From HGM10766 sp900757295 (GTDB lineage: Bacteria; Bacillota_I; Bacilli_A; RF39; UBA660): a stretch of DNA of 64,000 nt. The stretch lies in assembly GCA_025992315.1 (NCBI GenBank), contig DAJPHG010000001.1:372001-436000 (forward strand), written 5' to 3'. The notes under the pieces were generated by a model. The model ran no database searches, was not told where the DNA came from, and saw only the letters and a program-made list of their open reading frames with translations. Numbering within the stretch: the first letter of the stretch is position 1; each line of letters starts with the position of its first letter. Below, piece after piece: positions 33,971 to 43,027 of the stretch. Both the position numbers and the translations under genes were made by a program.

Positions 33971-36188
33971 TCTTATTAGGTTAAAAGGACCATTAAACGA
34001 AAAGAAAAATTTAAGCACTCCTGGTCAAGCTTCTTTTTCAACAAATAGAGGAACTAGCACTGAAAAATTAATCTCACTAAAAAAAGATTTAGAAGGATTA
34101 TATAACAGATGGAGTAATGATCAAATAATAGATGGTGCTCTTGTTAGCGTATTTTATGATAGGATTGTGCCAAAGAGTAAAAGAATAAAAACTTTATTAT
34201 CAAAAGGTTCTGAATTATCAAATGAATCTATAAAAGGAGCTAAATTTTCTGAAGATGGAGAAAAACATATTATTACGCATTTTGTGAGTTTGAATACAAT
34301 TAAAAAAAATATAGAAAAATTAAATAATGCCATTTACATAATGAATAAATGTTTTGATGGTTACATAGACAATGAAAAACTAAAAAATGTTAAAAAATTC
34401 ATAAATATTATAAAAAAAAATAATATGTCAAAATCTACTTTTATAAATATTGTAACAGACGCATGTAATGTGGAAAAATTTGGAACTATTGATAATGGTC
34501 AAAATATTAATACTGATACTATAATTAATTTATATGAAATAGAATTGTCTGTTGAAGATTTAATGGATAAAATAGGTATAACTAATGTTGATTATACTAA
34601 AATAGACAATAATGTTATAAAGTTTAAAAATCCAAAATCGTTAAATATATTTACAAAAAATGTTCCTTACCTCATTTCAATGTCAACTACAGATATTTCA
34701 CAGTATGATTTTTATACTTTTAATAATGGCATATTAGATACACCTATTATGACGATTAAAGATCCAGAAAATGAACCTGTAATTGGTGTAATTGATACTT
34801 TATTTGATAAAAATGTCTATTTCAATAAGTGGGTTGAGTATCATGATATGGTTGATGAAAATATCCCAAAAACACCAAATGATTATGAACATGGAACTTC
34901 TGTAACATCAATAATAGTCGATGGTCCATCTTTTAATCCGCAGTATGATGACGGATGTGGAAATTTTAGAGTAAGACATTTCGGAGTAGCGGTGCATGGA
35001 AAAAATAGTTCTCTTACAATAATTAGAAATATTGAACAAATTGTTGAAGAAAATCCAGATATTCATGTTTGGAATTTATCTTTGGGTTCTGATTTAGAAA
35101 TAAATCCTAATTTTATTTCTCCAGAAGCAGCTTTATTAGACAAAATACAATATGAAAAAAATGTTATATTTGTAATAGCTGGAACTAATGATAATGATAA
35201 TTCACTAAATAAAAAAATAGGTTCACCTGCTGATTCTATAAATGCTTTAGTAGTAAATTCTTTAAATTTTTCTGGTGAAATACCATCGTATGCACGAAAA
35301 GGCAATGTTCTTTCTTTTTATAATAAGCCTGATATTTCATATTATGGTGGAGATAGAAATGGAGCATTTATTACATGCGTTGGTACTGGAGCAAAGCCAG
35401 GAATAGGGACTTCCTATGCCGCTCCATGGATATCACGAAAAATGTCATATTTAATTGATGTTATGGGATTAACTCGTGAAATAGCTAAAGCATTAATAAT
35501 TGATTCAGCAACAACTTGGAATTATATCTGTGATAAAAAAACGAAGTTTATAGGATTTGGCAAAGTTCCGATACATATAAATGATGTTATTAATTCTGCT
35601 GATGATGAAATAAAGTTTTATATAGAAGGAACTTCAAATTTATATGATACATATACACATAATATACCTGTTCCTTTGTATAAAGATAAATATCCATTTA
35701 TTGCAAAGGCAACAATGTGCTATTTTCCAAAGTGCTCAAGAAATCAAGGTGTAGATTATACGAATACTGAACTGGATATATATTTTGGACGAATAGATAA
35801 TAAAGGAAATATTAAGTCGATAAATCAGAATGTACAATCTGAAGGTAGTGAATCGGGAGTAATGGAAAAGGAAGCAAGACAGTTTTATAGAAAATGGGAT
35901 AATGTTAAACACATTACTCAAATATTAAAAGAAAATGTTCGCCCAAAACAGAAATATGATAATATTCTCTGGGGATTAAGTATTAAGTCTAAAGAGAGAT
36001 TGGCAAAGAGAGATGGAGAAGGAGTTAAGTTCGGAGTAGTAATTACTTTAAAGGAAATTAACGGAATTAATAGAATATCAGAATTTATAAATCAATGTTC
36101 ATTAAGAGGATGGTTGGTTAATCAAGTGGATGTTAAGAACAGAGTGGAAATTTACAATATTGCTCAAGAAGAAATAAATTTCGATTAA
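33963..36188 (+). CDS. S8 subtilisin-like serine protease, IetS-like
   Basis: A 741-residue protein with no signal peptide, so it acts inside the cell. The N-terminal ~270 residues are family-specific. The subtilisin triad is complete: D278 (GVIDTLFD), H310 (EHGTSV) and S484 (GTSYAAP), with the oxyanion asparagine in AGTND. A beta-rich C-terminal region of ~200 residues follows. In IetAS-type systems the protease is the toxic effector restrained by the ATPase; that role is inferred here. Confidence 0.87.
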   Translation: MNNLIRLKGPLNEKKNLSTPGQASFSTNRGTSTEKLISLKKDLEGLYNRWSNDQIIDGALVSVFYDRIVPKSKRIKTLLSKGSELSNESIKGAKFSEDGEKHIITHFVSLNTIKKNIEKLNNAIYIMNKCFDGYIDNEKLKNVKKFINIIKKNNMSKSTFINIVTDACNVEKFGTIDNGQNINTDTIINLYEIELSVEDLMDKIGITNVDYTKIDNNVIKFKNPKSLNIFTKNVPYLISMSTTDISQYDFYTFNNGILDTPIMTIKDPENEPVIGVIDTLFDKNVYFNKWVEYHDMVDENIPKTPNDYEHGTSVTSIIVDGPSFNPQYDDGCGNFRVRHFGVAVHGKNSSLTIIRNIEQIVEENPDIHVWNLSLGSDLEINPNFISPEAALLDKIQYEKNVIFVIAGTNDNDNSLNKKIGSPADSINALVVNSLNFSGEIPSYARKGNVLSFYNKPDISYYGGDRNGAFITCVGTGAKPGIGTSYAAPWISRKMSYLIDVMGLTREIAKALIIDSATTWNYICDKKTKFIGFGKVPIHINDVINSADDEIKFYIEGTSNLYDTYTHNIPVPLYKDKYPFIAKATMCYFPKCSRNQGVDYTNTELDIYFGRIDNKGNIKSINQNVQSEGSESGVMEKEARQFYRKWDNVKHITQILKENVRPKQKYDNILWGLSIKSKERLAKRDGEGVKFGVVITLKEINGINRISEFINQCSLRGWLVNQVDVKNRVEIYNIAQEEINFD

Positions 36189-36205
36189 ATATGGAGGTTT
36201 AAATT

Positions 36206-37051
36206 ATGACTGAGAAAGAATTAGATTCGAGTGTTAATGAATATGAAGAAAAATATAAATCTAGTAATTGTGTAAAACAATTACAATGGGATATGGCTAT
36301 TGGATTACAAGAAGTAGATAATTTAAAGCCTTCTAAATACTTAGAAAAACTATTAAAAGAAGAAATAGAAGGTACTTTAACAATAGAAGAAGTAGAAAAA
36401 GAATTAAGAGAATACTATATTGAAAAAGAAAATAAAAATGAAATAAATCATAATGAATTAGAATGTGATTTTGTATCTACTAGAATAGTTGAATTATTAA
36501 ATAAAGATAATTTCAATTTATCAGTGGATTACTTAAAATATGCTCATAAATTTTTATTTCAAGATGTTTATGAGTTTGCTGGTGAATTTAGAAAAATAGA
36601 TTTTTCTAAACATGAAAAAATACTTAATAATGATTCTGTTGCATACGGAGATTGTACTACTTTAAATCAATCACTAGAATATGATATATCAAAAGAAAAA
36701 GATAAAAACTATAAAGAAATGAATATAGTTGAAGTTATTAATAATATAACTAAATTTTCTTCTAATATATGGCAAGTACATCCTTTTAGAGAAGGTAATA
36801 CTAGAACAACAGCATTATTTACTGAAAAGTATTTAGTTAGTTTAGGTTATAACGTAGATAATAGTTTATTTAAAGATAAATCAGTTTATTTTAGAAATGC
36901 ACTAGTTAGAAGTAATTATTTTAATAATTATTTAAATATAAAAGAAGATAATAGCTATTTAATTAAATTTTATGAAAATTTGTTATTAGGTAAAAATAAT
37001 AATTTACATTCAAAAGATTTAATTGTAGAAGAATTGTTTGATAAAAAATAA
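36206..37051 (+). CDS. Fic family AMP-transferase-like toxin with N-terminal antitoxin-like domain
   Basis: A 281-residue Fic protein. The catalytic loop reads VHPFREGNTRT with His192, close to the consensus HxFx(D/E)GNxRxxR; the last Arg is Thr, which may change the chemistry. Residues ~30-75 (GLQEVDNLKPSKYLEKLLKEE...TLTIEEVEKEL) resemble VbhA-type antitoxin domains that inhibit Fic, here fused in one chain. Fic enzymes move AMP or another phosphate group onto Ser, Thr or Tyr. GGAGG precedes the ATG. Confidence 0.85.
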   Translation: MTEKELDSSVNEYEEKYKSSNCVKQLQWDMAIGLQEVDNLKPSKYLEKLLKEEIEGTLTIEEVEKELREYYIEKENKNEINHNELECDFVSTRIVELLNKDNFNLSVDYLKYAHKFLFQDVYEFAGEFRKIDFSKHEKILNNDSVAYGDCTTLNQSLEYDISKEKDKNYKEMNIVEVINNITKFSSNIWQVHPFREGNTRTTALFTEKYLVSLGYNVDNSLFKDKSVYFRNALVRSNYFNNYLNIKEDNSYLIKFYENLLLGKNNNLHSKDLIVEELFDKK

Positions 37052-37105
37052 TTAATCTATTTAGATATATTAGTTATGCGAGGAAAAAGTAGAAATGCTT
37101 TTGCA

Positions 37106-37143
37106 AGGGCACTATCTAGCGGTAGAGCCCTATTTTTCTTTTT
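37106..37143 (+). terminator. Terminator after the Fic gene
   Basis: AGGGCACTATC and GGTAGAGCCCT form a 10-bp GC-rich stem with one mismatch, loop TAGC, followed by a T-rich run. It is the most GC-rich hairpin in this element. Confidence 0.85.
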
Positions 37144-37213
37144 CTAAGAAAATATAATCTGTTAGAAAATATAAGTATGGTATAATAGTATATAGAAAAG
37201 GAGATGAATTCCT

Positions 37214-38404
37214 ATGAAATGTACTTTAATGAATAAAAATAAAGAAGTAATGCTAACAGAATATGATTCTGCAACAGGAGTATTTACTAAGATTTATGAT
37301 GTTTATAATATTGATTATGCTCCATATATTTTAAAAAGTTTTTATAAAAATGAAAATGTTAATGATACTTCTTTAAGAACTAATTTAAGTGAATGGTTTA
37401 AAGGAAGGGGAATACCATCTTGGAGAGATAAGTTAGACTTATTACTACATAGACTTAATATTAGTGCTCCATGTGAATTATTAGATAAAGCCTTTGGATT
37501 ATCTTTATCTGATCAGTATTGGTTAAAGCCAGTAGATTCTAATATTAAATATGAAGATATTAATTTCTTTGATAATGACTTTGATTATGCTGAATTTATG
37601 GAAGCATCACTTTCTAAAAATAGTAAGATGATTCATAATGCTACATCTTTAAAAACACCTAATAATACTACAGATGGTATGTTAAAAAAAGCATGGATTA
37701 TTAAAGATGGTACAAGATATTTATTAAAAGGTGGATATAAGAATGAGACATTACAACCATTTAATGAAGTATTAGCAAGTGAAATATGTAAAAGATTAGG
37801 ATTCGATCATGTAGAATATACACTAGATACTTATAAAGATATGGTTGTATCAAAATGTCCTTGTTTTATAACAAAAGATACAGAACTAATTACTTGTAAT
37901 CAAATAAGAAATGGTATGAAAAAACATAATAGTATAGAAGATTATGAAGAATATATTAAAAAACTAGAATCAGAAGGAATAAAAGATGCAAGAGAAAAAA
38001 TAGAAAATATGTATATTTTAGATTTTCTAATTATGAATGAAGATAGACATCTTAATAACTTCGGAATAATAAGAGATGTTAATACTTTAAAATGGTTAGA
38101 TGTAGCACCAATATTTGATAATGGTCAAAGTTTAAATATTGAATACTATGATGAAGAAGAAATGCATATTATTGGTGATGGTAAACTATTTTATGAAGTT
38201 AAACCATTTGATGAAATAATTAAAGTAGTAAAAGATATAAAAAGAATTGATATAAGTAAATTAGAAGATATTCCTAAATGGTTTGATAATTTATTACATG
38301 AGTATCAAGATATGACAGGATATTCAGATAATAGAATCAATAAGCTATGTATTTTATTAAATAGACAAATAAATAAATTGAAGAAATTAATAGAAAATGA
38401 TTAG
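37214..38404 (+). CDS. HipA-like kinase domain protein
   Basis: A 396-residue protein. The C-terminal half has the HipA catalytic signature MNEDRHLNNFG with Asp277 and the metal-binding VAPIFDNGQSL. A lysine in LLKGGYKNE (near 171) could contact ATP. The N-terminal ~90 residues are specific to a HipA-like group common in mobile elements of Firmicutes. No HipB antitoxin lies beside it. An extended -10 (TGGTATAAT) and AAAGGAG precede it. HipA kinases phosphorylate tRNA synthetases; the target here is unknown. Confidence 0.8.
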   Translation: MKCTLMNKNKEVMLTEYDSATGVFTKIYDVYNIDYAPYILKSFYKNENVNDTSLRTNLSEWFKGRGIPSWRDKLDLLLHRLNISAPCELLDKAFGLSLSDQYWLKPVDSNIKYEDINFFDNDFDYAEFMEASLSKNSKMIHNATSLKTPNNTTDGMLKKAWIIKDGTRYLLKGGYKNETLQPFNEVLASEICKRLGFDHVEYTLDTYKDMVVSKCPCFITKDTELITCNQIRNGMKKHNSIEDYEEYIKKLESEGIKDAREKIENMYILDFLIMNEDRHLNNFGIIRDVNTLKWLDVAPIFDNGQSLNIEYYDEEEMHIIGDGKLFYEVKPFDEIIKVVKDIKRIDISKLEDIPKWFDNLLHEYQDMTGYSDNRINKLCILLNRQINKLKKLIEND

Positions 38405-38430
38405 AAGTTAGTATTAATTTCTTCTTTTTT
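38380..38430 (+). terminator. Terminator after the HipA-like gene
   Basis: GAAGAAATTAAT and ATTAATTTCTTC form a perfect 12-bp stem around a 21-base loop containing the stop codon, followed by T6. Confidence 0.75.
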
Positions 38431-38490
38431 GTTGGACATAATCCAAAAAATGACAAATTTCATGATATAATTAATTAGAAGAGGTGTCTT

Positions 38491-38808
38491 ATGGAAGAAT
38501 TAACTAAGAAAATTAGAAAATTTGCGGAAGAAAGAGATTGGCTACAGTTTAATACACCAGAGAATTTAGCAAAGTCAATTTCTATAGAAGCAGGAGAATT
38601 ACTTGAATGTTTTCAATGGAATAATAATTATGATAAAGATGAATTAAAATATGAAATAGCAGATGTAATGAATTATTGCATATTATTGTGTTCACAAATA
38701 GGTGTAGATCCAAAGCAAATTATATTAGAAAAAATGGAAATATCAGCAAAAAAGTATCCTGTAGAAAAAGCTAAAGGTGTTAGTACAAAGTACGATAAGT
38801 TAAAATGA
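38491..38808 (+). CDS. MazG-like nucleotide pyrophosphohydrolase
   Basis: A 105-residue all-alpha NTP pyrophosphatase of the MazG/dCTPase type. The metal-binding pattern ExxE...ExxD is present as EAGELLE and EIADVMNY, and ERDWLQFNTPENLAKSI is typical of the RS21-C6-like group. It would convert a (d)NTP to the monophosphate. It is the first gene of a tight three-gene operon with a reverse transcriptase and a helicase, hinting at control of nucleotide pools during defence. Confidence 0.88.
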   Translation: MEELTKKIRKFAEERDWLQFNTPENLAKSISIEAGELLECFQWNNNYDKDELKYEIADVMNYCILLCSQIGVDPKQIILEKMEISAKKYPVEKAKGVSTKYDKLK

Positions 38809-38809
38809 T

Positions 38810-40108
38810 ATGAAACTTAATGATAAAGAACAAGAATTCTTAAAGTGCTTTTCTTCTAGTTTTTATAAAAAAGTTTTAAATGAATCACTTGTTTCATTTA
38901 AATATAAAATTAATAAAACAGAGGCAAAAAGACTAATGGTAGAATCGTATAGTAATTTAATAAATTATAACTACAATATTTCAACTCCTCAAGAATATAT
39001 TTATTTAATCAAAAATAGGTATGTATCAAGAATTATTCCAGTTTTTACAGTACAAGATGAAGCCATATATTTTTATTTATGCAAGCAAATTGAAGATGAT
39101 ATTTCTGTTAATCGGGTTGAGGGCACTTTTGGAGGTTGGAGAATAGGAAATTCAATAAAGTTATTAGAAGATGAAGAATTAGAATATGTAGTTAATAGTT
39201 ATGATCCAGGATTATGGTTGAAGAATTGGAAAAACTTTCAAAAATATATTTTTACTAATTTGGAAAAATTTAATTATAAATATGCTTTAAAATTGGATAT
39301 AGCAAATTTTTATGATTCAATAGATATTAATATATTGTCAAGAAAATTATACAAATGTTGTGATAAAGAAAACTATAAATTTATTGAACTAATTATATAT
39401 CTATTAAAATTTTGGAATAAAAAATTTAGTTGTTATAATGAAAATAGTGTTGGTATACCTCAAAATGAATTTGGTGATCAATCAAGATTACTAGCTAATT
39501 TATATTTGAATGATTATGATGTAGTAATGGAAAAAATATGTTTAGATAATAATTGCAAATATTCTAGATTTGCTGATGATCAAATTATATTATTTGATGA
39601 TGAAGAGCAAATAAATAATATTATGTTAATTTGCAATGAGGAGTTAAGAAAAATTGGGTTGAATTTAAATGCTGGAAAAGCACATAAGTTTACTCACGAT
39701 GAACTTATTAAATTTTATTTATTTAGAGAATTAGAAAAACTTGATGTTGGAAAATATGATGAAGCTACAAATGATTTCTTTAAACTATACGATTCAGGTA
39801 TAGAAGTTAGGAGTGATACATTTTTTAGAAGATGTTTGACTATTGGATTAAATAATTTTTCTCTTTCAATTCGAAACAGGATTGTATCTATAATCACGCA
39901 TGAAGATTTTATTATAAAATGTGGAGTTCAGCATTTATCTGGAGTATATAAAAACTTATATTTAGAAGAAAAGCAAAAATTTTTAGATTCTTTATTTTTA
40001 ATGTTTAAAAAAGTTAAATTTAATGGATTTAGGTATGTTGTTATAACATTTTCTAAAAAAAATAAATTATTTGATTTTATGGATAAATGTGTAAAGGAGT
40101 TGATATAA
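38810..40108 (+). CDS. Reverse transcriptase of the UG/Abi (defence) type
   Basis: A 432-residue RNA-directed DNA polymerase. Palm motifs are intact: KLDIANFYDSID with D163, GIPQNEFGDQSRLLANLYL, and RFADDQIIL with D256-D257. There is no maturase or endonuclease domain and no intron structure around it. No obvious msr-msd retron RNA was found, so it is best placed among the unknown-group/Abi RTs that act in phage defence. The helical C-terminal ~130 residues fit that class. It starts one base after the MazG stop, so translation is coupled. Confidence 0.82.
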   Translation: MKLNDKEQEFLKCFSSSFYKKVLNESLVSFKYKINKTEAKRLMVESYSNLINYNYNISTPQEYIYLIKNRYVSRIIPVFTVQDEAIYFYLCKQIEDDISVNRVEGTFGGWRIGNSIKLLEDEELEYVVNSYDPGLWLKNWKNFQKYIFTNLEKFNYKYALKLDIANFYDSIDINILSRKLYKCCDKENYKFIELIIYLLKFWNKKFSCYNENSVGIPQNEFGDQSRLLANLYLNDYDVVMEKICLDNNCKYSRFADDQIILFDDEEQINNIMLICNEELRKIGLNLNAGKAHKFTHDELIKFYLFRELEKLDVGKYDEATNDFFKLYDSGIEVRSDTFFRRCLTIGLNNFSLSIRNRIVSIITHEDFIIKCGVQHLSGVYKNLYLEEKQKFLDSLFLMFKKVKFNGFRYVVITFSKKNKLFDFMDKCVKELI

Positions 40109-41980
40109 ATGTTAGTATATGAAGGAATAAAATCTGGTTTTATTAATGATGTTGATTTAAACTTAATTACAGACAAAATTTTAAATAGATTTAAAGAAGT
40201 TTTTCATAGAAGTACAGGTGAATCTGAAATTAATTCCTGGAGAGAATCAATGCTTAGAATGAGAGGAGTATTAGCAGATAAAGAAATACCTGATAATGCT
40301 GGTGTAGCTATTGAATTTAATATTCCACATACATCTAATAGAATTGATTTTCTTTTATCGGGATATGATAAAAATAATAAAAATTCTATTATTATAATTG
40401 AACTAAAACAATGGACACATGCTGATGCTGTACCAGGAAAAGATGGAGTAGTTTCTACTGTTACTGGTAAAGCTTTAAGAGAAGTTACTCATCCATCGTA
40501 TCAAGCATGGAGTTATGCAAGTTTAATTGATAGTTATAATCAAGAAGTATATGATAGAAATGTAGGATTACATCCATGTGCATTTTTACATAATTATGAA
40601 TTAAGCGATAGTGATCCTATTAATAGTGAGCAATATAGAGATTATATAAATGCAGCACCAATGTTTGGAGCTAAAGATTTTGAAAAATTAAGGGATTTTA
40701 TTAAAAGATTTGTGACAGAAGGTGATGATAAAGAGGGATTATATATCATTGAAAATGGTAAAATAAAGCCATCAAAAATGTTACAAGATTCTTTTTCATC
40801 AGTATTAAAAGGTAATAAAGAGTTTGTTTTGATTGATGATCAAAAAATTATATTTGAAGAAGCGTTAAGAATAGGTGTTAATGCTCACTTACACAATGAA
40901 AAGAGTGTATTAATTGTAGAAGGTGGACCTGGAACTGGTAAATCCGTTTTAGCAATTAACTTACTAAAACAATTTTTAAACAGAAGTTTTAATAGTTTTT
41001 ATGTTACTAAGAATAGTGCACCTAGAGAAGTTTTTAAAGCAAAATTAAAGATAGATAAGATGAGTGGACTAAACAACTTATTTAAAGGTTCAGGAAGTTT
41101 TTATGATTGTGAATCTAATTCATTTGATGTTTTAATAGTTGATGAGGCACATAGATTAAATAAAAAATCAGGATTATTTTCAAACTTAGGAGAAAATCAA
41201 ATTAAGGAAATTATTAATTCTAGTAAGTTTTCTATATTCTTTATAGATGAAAATCAACGTGTAACATTAAAAGATAATGGTTCTATTGATGAAATAAAAA
41301 AATATGCAAGATATTATAATGCCGGTATTCATAAAATGAAATTAAAAAGTCAATTTAGATGTGATGGATCAGATGGATATCTTGCTTGGCTTGATAATGT
41401 TTTAGAAATAAGAGAAACAGCTAATTTTGATTTAGATAATAAATATGATTTTAAAGTTTTTGATGATCCAAATGATTTGAGACAAGCAATTGTTGAAAAA
41501 AACAAAATTAATAATAAATCTAGGTTAGTTGCTGGTTATTGTTGGGATTGGATAAGTGAAGGGAAAAATAAAACAGATATTTATGATATAACTATTCCAG
41601 AATATAATTTTGGTATGAGTTGGAATTTAGGTAATTCAAGTACCTGGGCTATAGATAAACAATCTGTTAATGAAATTGGATGTATTCATACATGCCAAGG
41701 GTTAGAATTTGATTATGTTGGAGTAATAATAGGTGATGATTTAAGGTATGAAGATGGACATATTATTACTGATTACACAAAAAGAGCTAAAACAGATCAA
41801 TCTATTAAAGGTATAAAGAAAATAGCCAAAGAGGAAGGTATAGATGAAGCAAAAAAAATAACGGATTCAATTATTAAAAATACATATAAAACTTTAATGA
41901 CTAGAGGAATGAAAGGTTGCTATATATATTGTACAGATAAAAAACTTCAAAATTACTTTTTAGACAATTTAAACAAATAA
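40109..41980 (+). CDS. DUF2075 (Schlafen-like) helicase with N-terminal nuclease-like domain
   Basis: A 623-residue protein. The N-terminal region has a PD-(D/E)xK-like pattern: D80 in RIDFLLSG and E98-K100 in IIIELKQW. The helicase part has Walker A GGPGTGKS (272-279), Walker B LIVDEAHRL, FIDENQR and the late CIHTCQGLEFDYVGV. It begins immediately after the RT stop with AAAGGAG inside the RT gene. It completes the MazG-RT-helicase operon, and is the likely nucleic-acid-processing effector or sensor. Confidence 0.85.
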   Translation: MLVYEGIKSGFINDVDLNLITDKILNRFKEVFHRSTGESEINSWRESMLRMRGVLADKEIPDNAGVAIEFNIPHTSNRIDFLLSGYDKNNKNSIIIIELKQWTHADAVPGKDGVVSTVTGKALREVTHPSYQAWSYASLIDSYNQEVYDRNVGLHPCAFLHNYELSDSDPINSEQYRDYINAAPMFGAKDFEKLRDFIKRFVTEGDDKEGLYIIENGKIKPSKMLQDSFSSVLKGNKEFVLIDDQKIIFEEALRIGVNAHLHNEKSVLIVEGGPGTGKSVLAINLLKQFLNRSFNSFYVTKNSAPREVFKAKLKIDKMSGLNNLFKGSGSFYDCESNSFDVLIVDEAHRLNKKSGLFSNLGENQIKEIINSSKFSIFFIDENQRVTLKDNGSIDEIKKYARYYNAGIHKMKLKSQFRCDGSDGYLAWLDNVLEIRETANFDLDNKYDFKVFDDPNDLRQAIVEKNKINNKSRLVAGYCWDWISEGKNKTDIYDITIPEYNFGMSWNLGNSSTWAIDKQSVNEIGCIHTCQGLEFDYVGVIIGDDLRYEDGHIITDYTKRAKTDQSIKGIKKIAKEEGIDEAKKITDSIIKNTYKTLMTRGMKGCYIYCTDKKLQNYFLDNLNK

Positions 41981-42166
41981 ATTTTGGCACAAAAAAATTA
42001 AAAAATATCAAAAAAAGTCAAAAAAAGAAAAATAAAACAAAAAAAAGCAAAATTTAGTTATTGACTTATCAAAGTCAAGTGCTACAATATAGTAAAATAG
42101 CAGTATTTATATCTAGAGGACAATTGTCTTCCTTTTTTTGTGCTATTTTTTAAGGAGGTGGTTACT

Positions 42167-42214
42167 ATGTTTTATCATCCTATTAATTTTTATATTTTTA
42201 TAATAATAGGATGA
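42167..42214 (+). CDS. 15-residue hydrophobic leader peptide
   Basis: MFYHPINFYIFIIIG followed by TGA, with a perfect AAGGAGG eight bases before the ATG. The strong ribosome site for so short a peptide suggests a leader peptide controlling downstream RNA folding, or a membrane-active micro-peptide. The ends of the frame (CATCCTAT and ATAGGATG) are complementary. Confidence 0.5.
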   Translation: MFYHPINFYIFIIIG

Positions 42215-42328
42215 ACTAATAAGAATTAAAATTAAGAGAAATAAAGGAGATATTAGTAATCATCCTTTATATGAACCTACAAAGTAGGATGAATTTTGTA
42301 AGTACGAAATAAGAATAGCGCCATAACA

Positions 42329-42355
42329 ATTCCTTATATTATAAGGAGTTTTTTT
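42329..42355 (+). terminator. Terminator in the element-1 leader
   Basis: ATTCCTTAT and ATAAGGAGT pair around ATT, followed by T7. Confidence 0.75.
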
Positions 42356-42432
42356 GTTTGTGGTGCTATCTTCTTATCCTGCTCTAATTAAAAACAATAG
42401 GGTAATCATCCTATTTAGGAAGGAGTGATAAT

Positions 42433-42585
42433 TTGAGAATATTTAAATTATATTTACCAATAGACTTATTTAATAGAATTAAATTAATGTCCAAATTTTA
42501 TAGAGTATCTATTTCTAAAATGATGACAGAGTTATTAGAAAGAGGCTACTTAGAAATACTAAAGACAAACACGAAAGGAGAGTAA
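42433..42585 (+). CDS. Small ribbon-helix-helix-like DNA-binding protein
   Basis: A 50-residue protein beginning MRIFKLYLPIDLFNRIKLMS, then FYRVSISKMMTELLERGYLE. A short strand followed by two helices, with the S-I-S-K turn, is the Arc/CopG pattern. AAGGAG lies nine bases before the TTG start. It ends three bases before the next gene. It may repress the recombination or replication genes of the element. Confidence 0.6.
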   Translation: MRIFKLYLPIDLFNRIKLMSKFYRVSISKMMTELLERGYLEILKTNTKGE

Positions 42586-42588
42586 TAA

Positions 42589-42888
42589 ATGGAATACGAC
42601 AAATATGTAAAAATACCATGGTTTATAATTTTAGATAGAAATATATGTGTTGGTAACAAACTTTTATATGGAATAATTATGCTTTTATCTCATAAAGAAG
42701 GTTACTGTTATGCTGATAATAAATACCTAGGAAATTATCTTGGAGTAGGTCCAAGAAGAATATCAAGCCTATTAAAAGAATTAGCAGATAATAATTATAT
42801 TACTATGGAATATAAACATAAATTTCAAAGGAAAATTTATATTAATGAAGAAAAGTTTACATCTGACCTACCTGAAGATTTTTTCTAA
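42589..42888 (+). CDS. Helix-turn-helix protein, replication-initiator-like
   Basis: A 99-residue protein: IPWFIILDRNICVGNKLLYGIIMLLSH, then YADNKYLGNYLGVGPRRISSLLKELADNNYI. This is the winged-helix layout of RepA/Rep_3-like N-terminal domains and of helix-turn-helix proteins common in integrative elements of Firmicutes. It is short, without the second domain of full initiators. The following ~120 bp are extremely AT-rich, as near an origin, though no iterons are proven. Confidence 0.65.
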   Translation: MEYDKYVKIPWFIILDRNICVGNKLLYGIIMLLSHKEGYCYADNKYLGNYLGVGPRRISSLLKELADNNYITMEYKHKFQRKIYINEEKFTSDLPEDFF

Positions 42889-43027
42889 GGGGGTAGATGT
42901 TTTTTTATCACTCAAAGGACATATAGTTCAATAATAATATAATAAATATAATATAAAAATTAAATATAATAAATAATTCTAATAATATTATTAGTAATAC
43001 TAATATAAAAAGAAAGGAAGTAGATAT
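42889..43027. other. AT-rich stretch, possible origin or regulatory region
   Basis: A hairpin (ACATCT at the end of the HTH gene, TAGATGT, T7) closes the preceding gene. About 100 bases made almost only of A and T follow, with irregular repeats of AATAATAT and TAATAT. The position after a replication-initiator-like gene allows an origin, but nothing more specific is visible. Confidence 0.3.

Larger units (their letters stand above)
41981..42432 (+). promoter_or_regulatory. 452-bp regulatory region with two attenuator-like terminators and repeated CATCCT/AGGATG motifs
   Basis: No long gene is present. The first 80 bases are A-rich. A promoter (TTGACT 42061-42066, 16 bp, TACAAT 42083-42088) overlaps the palindrome TTGACTT-ATCA-AAGTCAA. 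A terminator hairpin follows at 42116-42139, then a 15-codon frame at 42167, then a second terminator at 42329-42355 that is itself enclosed by AAGAATAGCGCCA and TGGTGCTATCTT. CATCCT occurs three times and AGGATG twice, able to pair in alternative ways. The design looks like transcription attenuation of the downstream regulator genes. Confidence 0.6.

Noticed and set aside
38810..40108. RT as a retron or group II intron enzyme
   Set aside because: No maturase/endonuclease domain, no intron RNA ends, and no evident msr-msd RNA next to it; the gene is packed between coupled neighbours.
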